A stretch of 23,490 nt of DNA from an uncultured Oscillibacter sp. (GCA_910579435.1 CAJTVF010000042.1:1-23490), one strand, 5' to 3'; positions 6,958 to 14,992 are shown, counted from the stretch's first letter. Notes: generated by a model from the letters alone, not told the origin. A program made the numbers and translations.

Positions 6958-8205
6958 ATGAAACACGTGAAATACGGCAAGTGCGTCCGCTGCGGCAGGA
7001 CCTATGAGGCCACGCCGGACCTGACCGTCTGCGCATGCGGCGGCATCCTGGATATTACCTACGACTATGATTTTATCAAAGCCCGTCTGACCAAGGAGAC
7101 CCTGGCAAACCGGGCGGAGCGGTCCATGTGGCGCTATCGGGAGCTGCTGCCCATCGAGGAGGACACGGCCCCCACGCCCCTCCGGGTGGGCTGGTCCCCC
7201 CTCTACGAGGAGCCCCGGCTGGCGGAGGCCCTGGGCCTGGGCCGCCTCTTCGTGAAGGACGACGGCCAGAACCCCACCGCCTCCCTGAAGGACCGGGCCA
7301 GCGCCATGGCCGTGGCCAAGGCCCGGGAGGCCGGAGCCGGGGTGATTGCCTGCTCCTCCACCGGAAACGCCGCATCCTCCCTGGCGGGAAACGCGGCGGC
7401 GGCGGGGCTGTCCACGTATATTTTTGTGCCCTCCCGGGCCCCCAAGGGGAAGGTGGCCCAGCTGATGACCTTCGGGGCCACGGTGATCTCCGTCCAGGGC
7501 AGCTATGAGGAGACCTTCGAGCTGAGCAAACAGGCCATTGACAAATGGGGCTGGTACAACCGCAACGCCGCTATCAACCCCTACCTCTCCGAGGGCAAGA
7601 AGACCGTGGCCCTGGAGATTATGGAGCAGCTGAACTGGGAGGTCCCGGATTACATTGCCATCTCCGTGGGGGACGGCTGCACCATCGCGGGGCTCTGGAA
7701 GGGGCTCAAGGACCTGTACGCCATCGGCTTCATCGACCGCCTGCCCCGGCTCATCTCCGCCCAGGCGGCGGGCTGCTGCCCGCTGAACCGGGCCATTGAG
7801 ACGGATACCCCCTGGGAGCCCATGGAGGAGAACACCCTGGCGGACTCCATCGCCGTGGGCGTGCCCCGGAACGCCGATAAGGCCCTCATGGCAATCCGGG
7901 AGTCCAACGGACTGACGGTGAACGTGACGGACCAGGAGATCATGGCGGCTCAGCAGCTGCTGGGCCGGACCTGCGGCGTCTTCGGCGAGCCCGCCGGGGT
8001 CACCGGCACGGCGGGGGTGAAAAAGCTCTGTGAGGCGGGCAAACTCGGAAAAAATGACACGGTAGTCTCCGCGGTGACGGGGAACGGATTGAAGGACGTG
8101 GCCAACGCCATCGCCGCCTGCGGGGAGCCCATCGCCATCCCCGGGGATATGGACCGGCTGCTGGCCGCGTTCGCGGAAAGGGGTATCCAGACAGAACGCG
8201 TATGA
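6958..8205 (+). CDS. thrC: Threonine synthase (PLP-dependent, zinc-ribbon type)
   Basis: Converts O-phosphohomoserine to threonine and phosphate. An N-terminal zinc ribbon (Cys9, Cys12, Cys25, Cys27) precedes a fold-type II PLP domain. Lys111 in PTASLKDRAS is the PLP Schiff-base lysine, SSTGNAASS (about residues 129-137) is the asparagine loop that holds the cofactor, and SVGDGCTIAG is the phosphate-binding glycine loop. The length (415) fits the clan that includes the plant-like and archaeal enzymes with a zinc ribbon. The ATG at 6958 follows AGAGGAG. It has its own promoter and overlaps the next gene by four bases. Other zinc-ribbon PLP lyases of the clan (for example cysteate synthase of methanogens) are possible on fold alone but less likely in a Firmicute. 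Confidence 0.88.
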   Translation: MKHVKYGKCVRCGRTYEATPDLTVCACGGILDITYDYDFIKARLTKETLANRAERSMWRYRELLPIEEDTAPTPLRVGWSPLYEEPRLAEALGLGRLFVKDDGQNPTASLKDRASAMAVAKAREAGAGVIACSSTGNAASSLAGNAAAAGLSTYIFVPSRAPKGKVAQLMTFGATVISVQGSYEETFELSKQAIDKWGWYNRNAAINPYLSEGKKTVALEIMEQLNWEVPDYIAISVGDGCTIAGLWKGLKDLYAIGFIDRLPRLISAQAAGCCPLNRAIETDTPWEPMEENTLADSIAVGVPRNADKALMAIRESNGLTVNVTDQEIMAAQQLLGRTCGVFGEPAGVTGTAGVKKLCEAGKLGKNDTVVSAVTGNGLKDVANAIAACGEPIAIPGDMDRLLAAFAERGIQTERV

Positions 8206-8657
8206 CGATTCGAGAGTACCGCTCCTCGGACCTCCGGGAGATTGTGGAATTGTTTTATGACACGGTGCATACGGTGAATGCCACGGACTATACGCCCGAA
8301 CAGCTGAACGCCTGGGCGGACGGCCGGGTGGACCTGGCGGAATGGGGCCGGTCGCTTATGGAGCACATTACGCTTGTGGCGGAGGACGGCGGCAGGATTG
8401 CGGGCTTTGGGGATATCGACCCCTCGGGCTACCTGGACCGGCTGTATGTCCACAAGGACTGCCAGCGGCAGGGCGTGGCCACCGCCCTCTGCGACGCTCT
8501 GGAGGGGGCTGTGAACGCGGAGCGGATCGTCACCCACGCCTCCATTACGGCGAAGCCGTTTTTCGAGAAGCGGGGCTATCAGGTGGCCTGGGAGCAGCAG
8601 GAGCTCCGCCACGGGACGGCCCTGACCAATTACCGGATGGAGAAATGGACCGCCTGA
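8202..8657 (+). CDS. GNAT-family N-acetyltransferase
   Basis: A 151-residue acetyltransferase of the GNAT fold, which moves an acetyl group from acetyl-CoA to an amine; the substrate is unknown. Visible: strand 1 and helix 1 (MTIREYRSSDLREIVELFYDTV), the acetyl-CoA pyrophosphate loop QRQGVATAL (about residues 88-96) after the DRLYVHKDC strand, and the C-terminal FFEKRGYQVAWEQQ that closes the fold. It resembles the YafP-like group of small acetyltransferases. The start overlaps the thrC stop as ATGA, so it is co-translated with threonine synthase. No further link between the two activities is evident. Confidence 0.88.
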   Translation: MTIREYRSSDLREIVELFYDTVHTVNATDYTPEQLNAWADGRVDLAEWGRSLMEHITLVAEDGGRIAGFGDIDPSGYLDRLYVHKDCQRQGVATALCDALEGAVNAERIVTHASITAKPFFEKRGYQVAWEQQELRHGTALTNYRMEKWTA

Positions 8658-8688
8658 GACACACAAAACGCCTGTTAGAAAGCAGAAA

Positions 8689-8718
8689 ACGCCGTTGCCT
8701 CCCGGCTGGAAACGGCGT
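8689..8718. repeat. 8-bp inverted repeat overlapping the alr promoter
   Basis: ACGCCGTT (8689-8696) and AACGGCGT (8711-8718) are perfect inverse copies 14 bases apart. They cover the start of the -35 and the spacer up to the first base of the -10. It could be an operator or a weak terminator for the preceding thrC operon; the sequence does not decide. Confidence 0.35.
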
Positions 8719-8723
8719 ATGAT
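8695..8723 (+). promoter_or_regulatory. Probable sigma-A promoter of alr
   Basis: TTGCCT (8695-8700), a 17-base spacer, and TATGAT (8718-8723), placed 39 bases before the alr ATG. The -10 is good and the -35 matches four of six bases. Confidence 0.6.
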
Positions 8724-8761
8724 TCCTGTATACCCTATCCCAAGAAACTGGAGGAACCTTC

Positions 8762-9937
8762 ATGACAACAGCTTTCGACGCCCACTGCTGGGCGGAGATC
8801 GACCTGGACGCCCTGGTCCACAACTTCCGCCTGATTCAGGAAAAGGCGGCTCCCGCGGCGGTCTGCGCCGTGGTGAAGGCCGACGCTTACGGCCACGGGG
8901 ACGGCATGATTGCCCGGACCCTGGCGGAGGCCGGGGCGGCCTGGTTTGCCGTCAGCTCCCTGGCGGAGGCCCGGCGCCTGCGCCGGGGCGGCATCGAGCA
9001 GCCCATTTTGATTTTGGGCATGACCCGCCCGGAGTGCGCCGGAGCGCTGGCGGCGGAGGGCGTCACCCAGGCGGTCTACAGCCTGGAGTACGCCCGGGCC
9101 CTGTCCCGGGCGGCGGAGGCCGCCGGGGTGACGGTGGAGGGCCACCTGAAAATCGACACCGGCATGGGCCGCATCGGCTTCGGGGCCTGCCGGGACTTTG
9201 AGGGGGCGGTCTCCGGCCTCCTGGAGTGCCGGGGGATGAAGGGCCTGTCCGTCACCGGCGCGTTCCAGCACTTTTCCGTGGCGGACTCCCTGACGGAGGA
9301 CGACCGCCGCTATACCGAGGGGCAGTACGCCCTCTTCCGCCGGGTGGTGGAGCGGCTGGAGGCGGCGGGCCCGCTGAAAACCGTCCACTGCTCCAACTCC
9401 GCCGGGCTGACGGCCCATCCGGAGTGGAGCTGCGATCTGGTACGGGCCGGGGTCATTCTCTACGGCCAGGACCCCAGCGCCGAGGTGGCGTTCCCCGGCC
9501 TCCGGCCCGTCATGGCGCTGAAAACCGTGGTCAGCCAGGTGAAGGACCTGGCCCCCGGGGACTGCGTGGGCTACGGGCGGACCTATACGGCGGACCGCGC
9601 CCTGCGGGCGGCTTCCGTCTGCTGCGGCTACGCCGACGGCTACCCCCGGTGCCTGTCCAACCTGGGCGTGGCCTCCATTCACGGAAAGCCCGCTTCGGTA
9701 ATCGGCCGGGTGAGCATGGACCAGATCGTATTGGACGTCTCCGCCGTGCCGGGGGTCTCCGCCGGGGACGAGGCCACCCTCTTGGGGGCCGCTCCGGCGG
9801 ACGGCTTCGCCCAGGCGGCGGAAAAGGCGGGGACCATCTCCTATGAGCTGCTCTGCGCCGTGTCCCGCCGGGTGCCCCGGGTCTATCTGCGGGGCGGTGA
9901 AATTGTGGAGATGCTGGACTACCTGGACAAGGAGTGA
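8762..9937 (+). CDS. alr: Alanine racemase
   Basis: PLP enzyme that interconverts L- and D-alanine, supplying D-alanine for peptidoglycan. The 391-residue product has the N-terminal TIM barrel with the PLP lysine Lys39 (AVVKADAYGHG) and the C-terminal beta domain. The second catalytic base is Tyr271 in VGYGRTYT, equivalent to Tyr265 of the Geobacillus enzyme. CCGYADGYPR and GRVSMDQIVLDVS are further family signatures. The ATG at 8762 follows TGGAGGAA at good spacing. It appears to be a single-gene unit, with its own promoter in front and a new promoter 79 bases after its stop. Firmicute genomes often carry two alr copies, so this may be the biosynthetic or a second one. Confidence 0.95.
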   Translation: MTTAFDAHCWAEIDLDALVHNFRLIQEKAAPAAVCAVVKADAYGHGDGMIARTLAEAGAAWFAVSSLAEARRLRRGGIEQPILILGMTRPECAGALAAEGVTQAVYSLEYARALSRAAEAAGVTVEGHLKIDTGMGRIGFGACRDFEGAVSGLLECRGMKGLSVTGAFQHFSVADSLTEDDRRYTEGQYALFRRVVERLEAAGPLKTVHCSNSAGLTAHPEWSCDLVRAGVILYGQDPSAEVAFPGLRPVMALKTVVSQVKDLAPGDCVGYGRTYTADRALRAASVCCGYADGYPRCLSNLGVASIHGKPASVIGRVSMDQIVLDVSAVPGVSAGDEATLLGAAPADGFAQAAEKAGTISYELLCAVSRRVPRVYLRGGEIVEMLDYLDKE

Positions 9938-10015
9938 CCGACCCGCCGGAAGGGGGGCCGGAGGGGGGCTGCGGGTTTCATGGTCCTGTTCGGGGGCTTT
10001 CGGCGAAATTCCCCC

Positions 10016-10044
10016 TTAACAGCCCCCTCTGCTTGTGTTACAAT
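10016..10044 (+). promoter_or_regulatory. Sigma-A promoter of the PNP-mtaD-ADH operon
   Basis: TTAACA (10016-10021), a 17-base spacer, and TACAAT (10039-10044), five of six matches in each box. The predicted start is near 10051, only some 25 bases before the ATG, with the RBS GGAGGTGG in between. Confidence 0.8.
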
Positions 10045-10076
10045 CAGAATCATACCGTCAGGAGGTGGTTTTGCCC

Positions 10077-10898
10077 ATGGCCTATACCTATGAATATTTC
10101 CAAGCCGCCGCAGATTTTCTGCGGACGAAAACGGACATTACCCCGGAAATCGGCATTGTCCTGGGCTCCTGCCTGGGGCCCTTCGCCCAGGCCGTCGAAA
10201 ACCCGGTGACCGTGGATTACGCCGAGATCCCCCATTTTCTGCTCTCCACCGTGGCCTCCCACGCCGGGAAGCTGATTTTCGGCACGGTGGCGGGCAGGCG
10301 GGTGGTCTGCATGTCCGGCCGCTTCCACTCCTACGAGGGCTACTCCTTCGAGGAGCTGGTCATCCCCATCCGGGTTTTGAAGCTGCTGGGAATCCGGGCC
10401 GCCGTTCTCACCAACGCCGCCGGGGCCGTCAACCGGGACTACCGCCCCGGGGACGTGATGGTCATTCGGGACCATATCAAGCTGAACGGGGACAGCCCCC
10501 TCCGGGGGCCCAATGTGGAGGATTTCGGCCCCCGGTTCTTCGACGTGTCCCGGATGTACACCCCGGAGCTGCGGAAGCTGGCCCTGGACTGCGCCAAAGG
10601 TTCTCCTCTCCGGGTCCACGAGGGGACCTATATGTTCTTCCCCGGCCCTCAGTTTGAGACCCCGGCGGAAATCCGGGCGGCCCGCCTTTTGGGGGCCGAC
10701 GCCGTGGGCATGTCCACCGTTACCGAGGCCCTCACCGCCGCCCACTGCGGCCTCCCCCTGCTGGCCCTGTCCGTCGTCACCAACATGGCGGCGGGCGTGC
10801 TGGACCGGCCCCTCAGCGCCGGGGAGGTGGACGAGGCGGCGGAGAAGATCGCCGGGGCGTTCAGCGACTACATGAAACACATCGTGGCTGCGATTTGA
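10077..10898 (+). CDS. punA: Purine nucleoside phosphorylase (trimeric type)
   Basis: Phosphorolysis of purine nucleosides (inosine, guanosine and analogues) to free base and (deoxy)ribose-1-phosphate. The 273-residue product has the trimeric PNP signatures: VLGSCLGPF phosphate loop near the N-terminus, GRFHSYEGYS, TNAAGAVNRDYRPGDVMVIRDHI, MFFPGPQFETPAEIRA with the purine-site glutamate, and the asparagine of VVTNMAAG that contacts the base. These match the human and E. coli XapA type rather than hexameric DeoD. The ATG at 10077 is chosen over an in-frame TTG at 10071 and anything further upstream, which would precede the RBS at 10061. The next gene is a methylthioadenosine/S-adenosylhomocysteine deaminase, so methylthioinosine or inosine produced by it is a plausible substrate. 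Confidence 0.92.
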   Translation: MAYTYEYFQAAADFLRTKTDITPEIGIVLGSCLGPFAQAVENPVTVDYAEIPHFLLSTVASHAGKLIFGTVAGRRVVCMSGRFHSYEGYSFEELVIPIRVLKLLGIRAAVLTNAAGAVNRDYRPGDVMVIRDHIKLNGDSPLRGPNVEDFGPRFFDVSRMYTPELRKLALDCAKGSPLRVHEGTYMFFPGPQFETPAEIRAARLLGADAVGMSTVTEALTAAHCGLPLLALSVVTNMAAGVLDRPLSAGEVDEAAEKIAGAFSDYMKHIVAAI

Positions 10899-10917
10899 AA
10901 CAGGAGGAAATGACGAC

Positions 10918-12216
10918 ATGAAGCTGCTGCTGAAACACTGCGACATCTTAGTCTCCCAGGGGACGGGCTTCCGCTGCCTGGAAAACGCCTATCTGAGCGT
11001 GGACGGCGACTCCATCGACTACATTGGGACGGACAAGCCCCCGGTCTCCTATGACACGGAAAAGGACATGAGCGGCCGGCTGCTGCTCCCGGGCCTCATC
11101 AACTGCCACGGGCACAGCCCCATGGTGCTGCTCCGGGGCGTGGGCAGCGACCTCTCCCTTCAGGAGTGGCTGTTCGGGAAGATTATGCCCATTGAGGACA
11201 AGCTGACGGCGGAGGATATCAAAATTGGCAACCAGCTGGCCCTGCTGGAGATGATCTCCACCGGCACCACCAGCTATTCCGACATGTACTTCGAGCCCCA
11301 GACCGCCGTGGAAAACGCCCTGGCCTGCGGCATCAAGGCCAACATCAGCCGCCCCGTCCAGTGCTTCGACAAGGACGAGAGCTACGGGGAAAATTTCCGG
11401 GCAAAGGAGTCCATCCAGCTCTTCAAGGACTTCCACGGCGCCGGGGACGGGCGGGTCCGCATCGACTTCTCCGTTCACGCGGAGTACACCTGCTTCGAGC
11501 ACATTGTGAGGCCCTACAGCGCCGACTGCAAAGCACTGGGGGGCCGGATGCACATTCACCTCTCCGAGACGAAAAAGGAGCACGACGAATGCGTGGAGAA
11601 GTACGGCAAGACCCCGGCGAGATGGTTCTATGACCTGGGGACCTTCGACTCTCCCACCGCCGCCGCCCACTGCGTCTTCGTGACGGAGGAGGACATGGCC
11701 CTGATGCTGGAAAAGGGCGTCAGCCCCATCCACAACCCCACCAGCAACATGAAGCTGGGCAGCGGCTTCGCCCCCATCCAGCGGATGCTGGACCTGGGGC
11801 TGAATGTCACCCTGGGCACCGACGGGGCCGCCAGCAACAACAACCTGAACATGATGGAGGAGCTGCACCTGGCCGCCGTCCTCCACAACGGCTATCACCG
11901 GGACCCCACCATTTTGAAGCCCGCGGAGCTGCTGGCCATGGTTACCCGCAGCGGCGCGAGGCTCCAGGGCCGGGAGGACACCGGCGAGCTGGCCGTGGGC
12001 AAAAAGGCGGATCTCATCGCCCTGGACCTGACGAAGCCCCATATGGTTCCGAATCTGGACCCCTTGGCCCTGGCGGTCTACTCCGCCCAGGGCAGCGACG
12101 TGGCGATGACCATGGTGGACGGGAACATTCTCTACGAGAACGGCGAATTTTTGACCCTGGACGCGGAAAAGATTCTGTATGACGCCAAGGCGGCGGTGAA
12201 GCGGCTGTACGCCTGA
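10918..12216 (+). CDS. mtaD: 5-methylthioadenosine/S-adenosylhomocysteine deaminase-type amidohydrolase
   Basis: Metal-dependent deaminase of the amidohydrolase superfamily; MtaD members convert methylthioadenosine, S-adenosylhomocysteine or adenosine to the inosine analogue plus ammonia. The 432 residues form a TIM barrel with metal ligands His64 and His66 (NCHGH), His214 (HIHLSE, with Glu217 as general acid/base), His251 (AAHCVF) and Asp302 (GTDGAASNN). GELAVGKKADLIALDL near the C-terminus is the usual outer beta-sandwich signature. It starts 19 bases after PNP with a GGAGG RBS and is followed within 27 bases by an alcohol dehydrogenase, all on one promoter. Guanine deaminase or chlorohydrolase relatives share the fold, but the motif set and the PNP neighbour favour MtaD. 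Confidence 0.88.
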   Translation: MKLLLKHCDILVSQGTGFRCLENAYLSVDGDSIDYIGTDKPPVSYDTEKDMSGRLLLPGLINCHGHSPMVLLRGVGSDLSLQEWLFGKIMPIEDKLTAEDIKIGNQLALLEMISTGTTSYSDMYFEPQTAVENALACGIKANISRPVQCFDKDESYGENFRAKESIQLFKDFHGAGDGRVRIDFSVHAEYTCFEHIVRPYSADCKALGGRMHIHLSETKKEHDECVEKYGKTPARWFYDLGTFDSPTAAAHCVFVTEEDMALMLEKGVSPIHNPTSNMKLGSGFAPIQRMLDLGLNVTLGTDGAASNNNLNMMEELHLAAVLHNGYHRDPTILKPAELLAMVTRSGARLQGREDTGELAVGKKADLIALDLTKPHMVPNLDPLALAVYSAQGSDVAMTMVDGNILYENGEFLTLDAEKILYDAKAAVKRLYA

Positions 12217-12243
12217 GGGCCAGATCAGGAAAGGGGCTTGCTC

Positions 12244-13407
12244 ATGAAGAACTTTACCTATTCGATTCCCACGGTGGTCCACTTCGGCGAGGGCCAGATC
12301 AAAAAGCTGGGCGGGGAGATCGCTGCCCGGGCCCGCAAGGTCCTGGTGGTCTACGGCGGCGGAAGCGTCAAGCGCAACGGCGTGTTCGACGCGGCCATCG
12401 CCCAGCTGAAGGCCCACGGCATCCAATGGGCCGAGCTCCCCGGCGTGGAGCCCAATCCCCGCATCGCCACTGTCCGGGAGGGCGTCCGCCTCTGCCGGGA
12501 GCAGGGGCTGGACGGCGTGCTGGCCCTGGGCGGCGGCAGCGTCATCGACTGCGCCAAGGCCGTGGCCGCCGGCTTCTACTACGACGGGGACCCCTGGGAT
12601 TTCTCCGGCAGGAAGCTGACGCCGGAGCGGGCCCTGCCCGTTTTCACCGTGCTGACCATGGCGGCCACCGGCTCCGAGATGGACAACATCGCCGTGATCT
12701 CCAACCCGGAGACTAACGAGAAGGAGTCCTTCTCCGGTCCCTGCTGCTACCCCGCCGTGTCCATCCTGGACCCCACCTATACCTATTCCCTCCCCGCCTC
12801 CCAGACCGCGGCGGGCACGGCGGACATCATGTCCCACACCTTTGAGAACTATTTCAGCCCTATTGAGGACAACTACCTGGCGGACAGCCTGGCGGAGGCC
12901 ATTCTCCGCTCCTGCGTAAAATACGGCCCCAAGGCCATCGAGACCCCCGATGATTACGAAGCCCGGGCCAACCTCATGTGGAACGCCGCCTGGGCCATCA
13001 ACGGCTTTCTGGACATGGGCAAGCCCGTTGCCTGGAGCGTCCACCGGATGGAGCACGAGCTCTCCGCCTTCTACGACGTGACCCACGGCGTGGGCCTGGC
13101 CATCCTGACCCCCAACTGGATGCGCTGCGTCCTCAGCGAGAAGACCGAGGACCGCTTCGCCCGGTACGGCACGGCGGTCTGGGGACTGGACCCGGCCCGG
13201 CCCCGGCGGGAGCTGGCGGAGGCTGCCATCCAGAAGACCCGGGACTTCTTCACCTCCCTGGGCCTCCCCGCCGCGCTGTCGGAGCTGGGCATCGGCCCGG
13301 AGTACTTCCCGGAAATGGCCCGGAAGGCCCGGAACAGCGGGTTCGACCGGACCTTCGTCCCCCTCAGCGTGGAGGATATCATTCACATCTATCAGATGAG
13401 CCTGTGA
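12244..13407 (+). CDS. Iron-containing alcohol dehydrogenase, YqhD/BdhA type
   Basis: NAD(P)H-dependent reductase of aldehydes to alcohols. From the ATG at 12244 the product is 387 residues, the same length as E. coli YqhD, and the metal ligands fall at the same numbers: Asp194, His198 (ADIMSH), His267 (VHRMEH) and His281 (VTHGVG). GGGSVIDCAKAVA (about residues 97-109) is the dinucleotide and phosphate-binding loop, and YGGGSVKRNG near residue 37 is the site that prefers NADPH in YqhD and BdhA. A TTG six bases upstream is in frame but less likely. It is the last gene of the PNP-mtaD operon, directly before a strong terminator. The substrate cannot be read from sequence; a role in fermentation or in removing an aldehyde made from methylthioribose phosphate are both possible. 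Confidence 0.93.
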   Translation: MKNFTYSIPTVVHFGEGQIKKLGGEIAARARKVLVVYGGGSVKRNGVFDAAIAQLKAHGIQWAELPGVEPNPRIATVREGVRLCREQGLDGVLALGGGSVIDCAKAVAAGFYYDGDPWDFSGRKLTPERALPVFTVLTMAATGSEMDNIAVISNPETNEKESFSGPCCYPAVSILDPTYTYSLPASQTAAGTADIMSHTFENYFSPIEDNYLADSLAEAILRSCVKYGPKAIETPDDYEARANLMWNAAWAINGFLDMGKPVAWSVHRMEHELSAFYDVTHGVGLAILTPNWMRCVLSEKTEDRFARYGTAVWGLDPARPRRELAEAAIQKTRDFFTSLGLPAALSELGIGPEYFPEMARKARNSGFDRTFVPLSVEDIIHIYQMSL

Positions 13408-13414
13408 GCGCGGG

Positions 13415-13445
13415 CCCCCTCCCAAAGGATTGGGAGGGGGTTTTT
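13415..13445 (+). terminator. Intrinsic terminator of the PNP-mtaD-ADH operon
   Basis: CCCCCTCCCAA (13415-13425) and TTGGGAGGGGG (13430-13440) form a perfect 11-bp stem with an AGGA loop, followed by TTTTT (13441-13445). Confidence 0.92.
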
Positions 13446-13520
13446 GCCATTTCCAGGAAACTTTTCCGCTTCTCCGGCATAGACTGTTCAATAGTCTCAA
13501 AAACAAAAGGAGGACCTGCC

Positions 13521-13598
13521 GTGAGCATTCGAAAAACCGCCGCCGGGGACGTGGACGACCTGATTTTCCAGGACTGCTGGCTTCCAAGCGACCGCTGA
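13521..13598 (+). CDS. 25-residue mini-ORF, possible GNAT-like remnant
   Basis: A GTG start at 13521 preceded by AAAGGAGG (13506-13513) opens 25 codons to a TGA at 13596-13598, with an intrinsic terminator 10 bases later. The product begins MSIRKTAAGDVDDL, which resembles the first strand and helix of GNAT acetyltransferases, and then ends with QDCWLPSDR, which does not. It lies alone between two terminators, so it could be a genuine small protein, a leader peptide, or the 5' scrap of an acetyltransferase gene whose body was deleted. I see no convincing promoter; AGACT/AGTCT (around 13482-13498) is a short inverted repeat just upstream. Confidence 0.4.
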   Translation: MSIRKTAAGDVDDLIFQDCWLPSDR

Positions 13599-13607
13599 GC
13601 CCCGCCG

Positions 13608-13638
13608 GGACGCCGTTTTGCGGCGTCCTTTTCGCTTT
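13608..13638 (+). terminator. Intrinsic terminator after the mini-ORF
   Basis: GGACGCCG (13608-13615) pairs with CGGCGTCC (13621-13628) over 8 bp with a TTTTG loop, followed by TTTTCGCTTT. It separates the mini-ORF from the next promoter. Confidence 0.75.
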
Positions 13639-13644
13639 AAAGCG

Positions 13645-13673
13645 TTGACAAGCTCCCGCCTTGCGCATATACT
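13645..13673 (+). promoter_or_regulatory. Sigma-A promoter of the aminotransferase gene
   Basis: TTGACA (13645-13650), a 17-base spacer, and TATACT (13668-13673). The predicted start is near 13680, just before the RBS AAGGAG. Confidence 0.87.
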
Positions 13674-13706
13674 GTTCTCGTATTTTAAAAAGGAGCGTGA
13701 ATCCCT

Positions 13707-14843
13707 ATGGACCTGACCTTAAACAGCGCCGTGCTGGGCCTGGAGCTGTCCGGCATCCGCCGTTTCACCTTCCTGGTGCGGGACACCCCCGGCGCCTGTG
13801 CCCTGACCATCGGCGAGCCGGACCAGAACACCCCGGACGTGGTGAAGGAGGCCGCCAAGGCCGCCTTGGACCGGAACGACACCCACTACCCCCCCGGCAA
13901 CGGCTGCCCCTACATGCTGGAGGCCATTTCCAGGTTCGAGGAGCGGGCCCACGGCCTCCGCTATTCTCCCGATGAAATCATCCTGACCATCGGGGCCACG
14001 GAGGGCCTGTTTATCGGCCTGTCCACCGTGCTGAACCCCGGGGATGAGGTCATCATCCCCACGCCGGCCTTCAGCCTCTACGAGTCCATCACGCAGCTCT
14101 GCCGGGGCGTGCCGGTGGCCCTGCCCACGGAGGACCACCGCTTCCAGATCGACCCCCAGGCCCTGGAGGCGGCCATCACCCCCAGGACCCGGGCCATTGT
14201 CCTCACCTCGCCCAACAACCCCACCGGATGCATCTACACCAAGGAAACCCTGGACGCCGTTCACAGCGTTTTGAAGGACAAGCCCATCTTCGTCCTCTGC
14301 GACGACGTGTACCGCTCCCTGGTCTATACGGACGACTATCACAGCTTCGCCGAGTATCAGGACATGCGGGACCGGATCATCGTCATCAACAGCTTCTCCA
14401 AGCCCTACGCCATGACCGGCTGGCGGCTGGGCTGGTGCCTGGCGGACGCCCCCATCCGGGACCGGATGCAGATTTTCCACCAGTACGCCGTGGTTTCCGC
14501 CCCCGCCTTTGTTCAGCCCGCCTGCGCGGCGGCGCTGGAAAGCGACACCTCCCCCATGACGGAGCTGTTCCGCCAGCGCCGGGACTATGTGTACAAACGC
14601 CTGACGGACATGGGCCTGGAGGTCCAGAAGCCGGAGGGGGCCTTCTACATGTTCATCAACATCAAGAAGTACGGCATGGACTCCCTGACCTTCTGCGAGA
14701 AGATGCTGAAGGAGGGCCTGGTGGGCCTCATTCCCGGCGTGTACTTCGGCACCGAGGGCTACATGCGCCTGAGCTACTGCTACTCCGACGGGGACCTGAA
14801 AGAGGGCCTGGACCGGGTGGAGCGCTTCCTGCAAACACTCTGA
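13707..14843 (+). CDS. Class I/II pyridoxal-phosphate aminotransferase
   Basis: Fold-type I aminotransferase of 378 residues that moves an amino group between an amino acid and a 2-oxo acid. The PLP lysine is Lys232 in NSFSKPYAMTGWRLGW. SPNNPTG (about residues 171-177) and the aspartate of LCDDVYRSL are the usual cofactor contacts, GATEGLF binds the phosphate, and the arginine of YMRLSY near the C-terminus should hold the substrate carboxylate. The pattern fits subgroup I-gamma (aspartate, aromatic or N-acetyl-diaminopimelate aminotransferases), but the substrate cannot be fixed from sequence. The ATG at 13707 follows AAGGAG. It is a single-gene unit with its own promoter and a GC-rich hairpin after it. 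Confidence 0.9.
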   Translation: MDLTLNSAVLGLELSGIRRFTFLVRDTPGACALTIGEPDQNTPDVVKEAAKAALDRNDTHYPPGNGCPYMLEAISRFEERAHGLRYSPDEIILTIGATEGLFIGLSTVLNPGDEVIIPTPAFSLYESITQLCRGVPVALPTEDHRFQIDPQALEAAITPRTRAIVLTSPNNPTGCIYTKETLDAVHSVLKDKPIFVLCDDVYRSLVYTDDYHSFAEYQDMRDRIIVINSFSKPYAMTGWRLGWCLADAPIRDRMQIFHQYAVVSAPAFVQPACAAALESDTSPMTELFRQRRDYVYKRLTDMGLEVQKPEGAFYMFINIKKYGMDSLTFCEKMLKEGLVGLIPGVYFGTEGYMRLSYCYSDGDLKEGLDRVERFLQTL

Positions 14844-14854
14844 CCCCGCATGGA

Positions 14855-14884
14855 CAGGGCCCCCGCCTTCGGGCCGGGGCCCTG
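14855..14884 (+). terminator. GC-rich hairpin after the aminotransferase gene
   Basis: CAGGGCCCC (14855-14863) pairs with GGGGCCCTG (14876-14884), with one mismatch and three further pairs below a TTCG-type loop. It is strong but has no T-run, so it may be a weak terminator or an mRNA-stabilising hairpin. Confidence 0.5.
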
Positions 14885-14940
14885 CCCCGCTGAAGGTATG
14901 TCCTTTGGCGGACTGCACAAATTTGGCAGTCGATTTTCTG

Positions 14941-14956
14941 TGATTGAATTTGATTG
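14941..14956 (+). promoter_or_regulatory. Upstream operator-like site of the hexitol operon
   Basis: TGATTGAATTTGATTG contains TGATTG twice with a 10-base period, so both copies face the same side of the helix. It ends seven bases before the -35. A 14/16 match lies in inverted orientation downstream of the -10. Direct repeats one turn apart are typical of DeoR-family operators, and the first gene of the operon is a DeoR-family regulator. Binding is inferred. Confidence 0.6.
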
Positions 14957-14963
14957 GAGCATA

Positions 14964-14992
14964 TTGACTTTGAGCGATATTGGCATTATTAT
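14964..14992 (+). promoter_or_regulatory. Sigma-A promoter of the fruR-fruK-mtlA-dehydrogenase operon
   Basis: TTGACT (14964-14969), a 17-base spacer, and TATTAT (14987-14992). It is flanked on both sides by the inverted 16-nt operator-like sites, which suits repression by looping or blocking. The start would be near 14999. Confidence 0.8.

Noticed and set aside
10948..13668. Minus-strand open frame of about 900 codons opposite mtaD and the alcohol dehydrogenase
   Set aside because: It is an antisense shadow of two well-supported genes, a common effect of GC-rich third positions, with a Gly/Val/His/Gln-rich nonsense composition.
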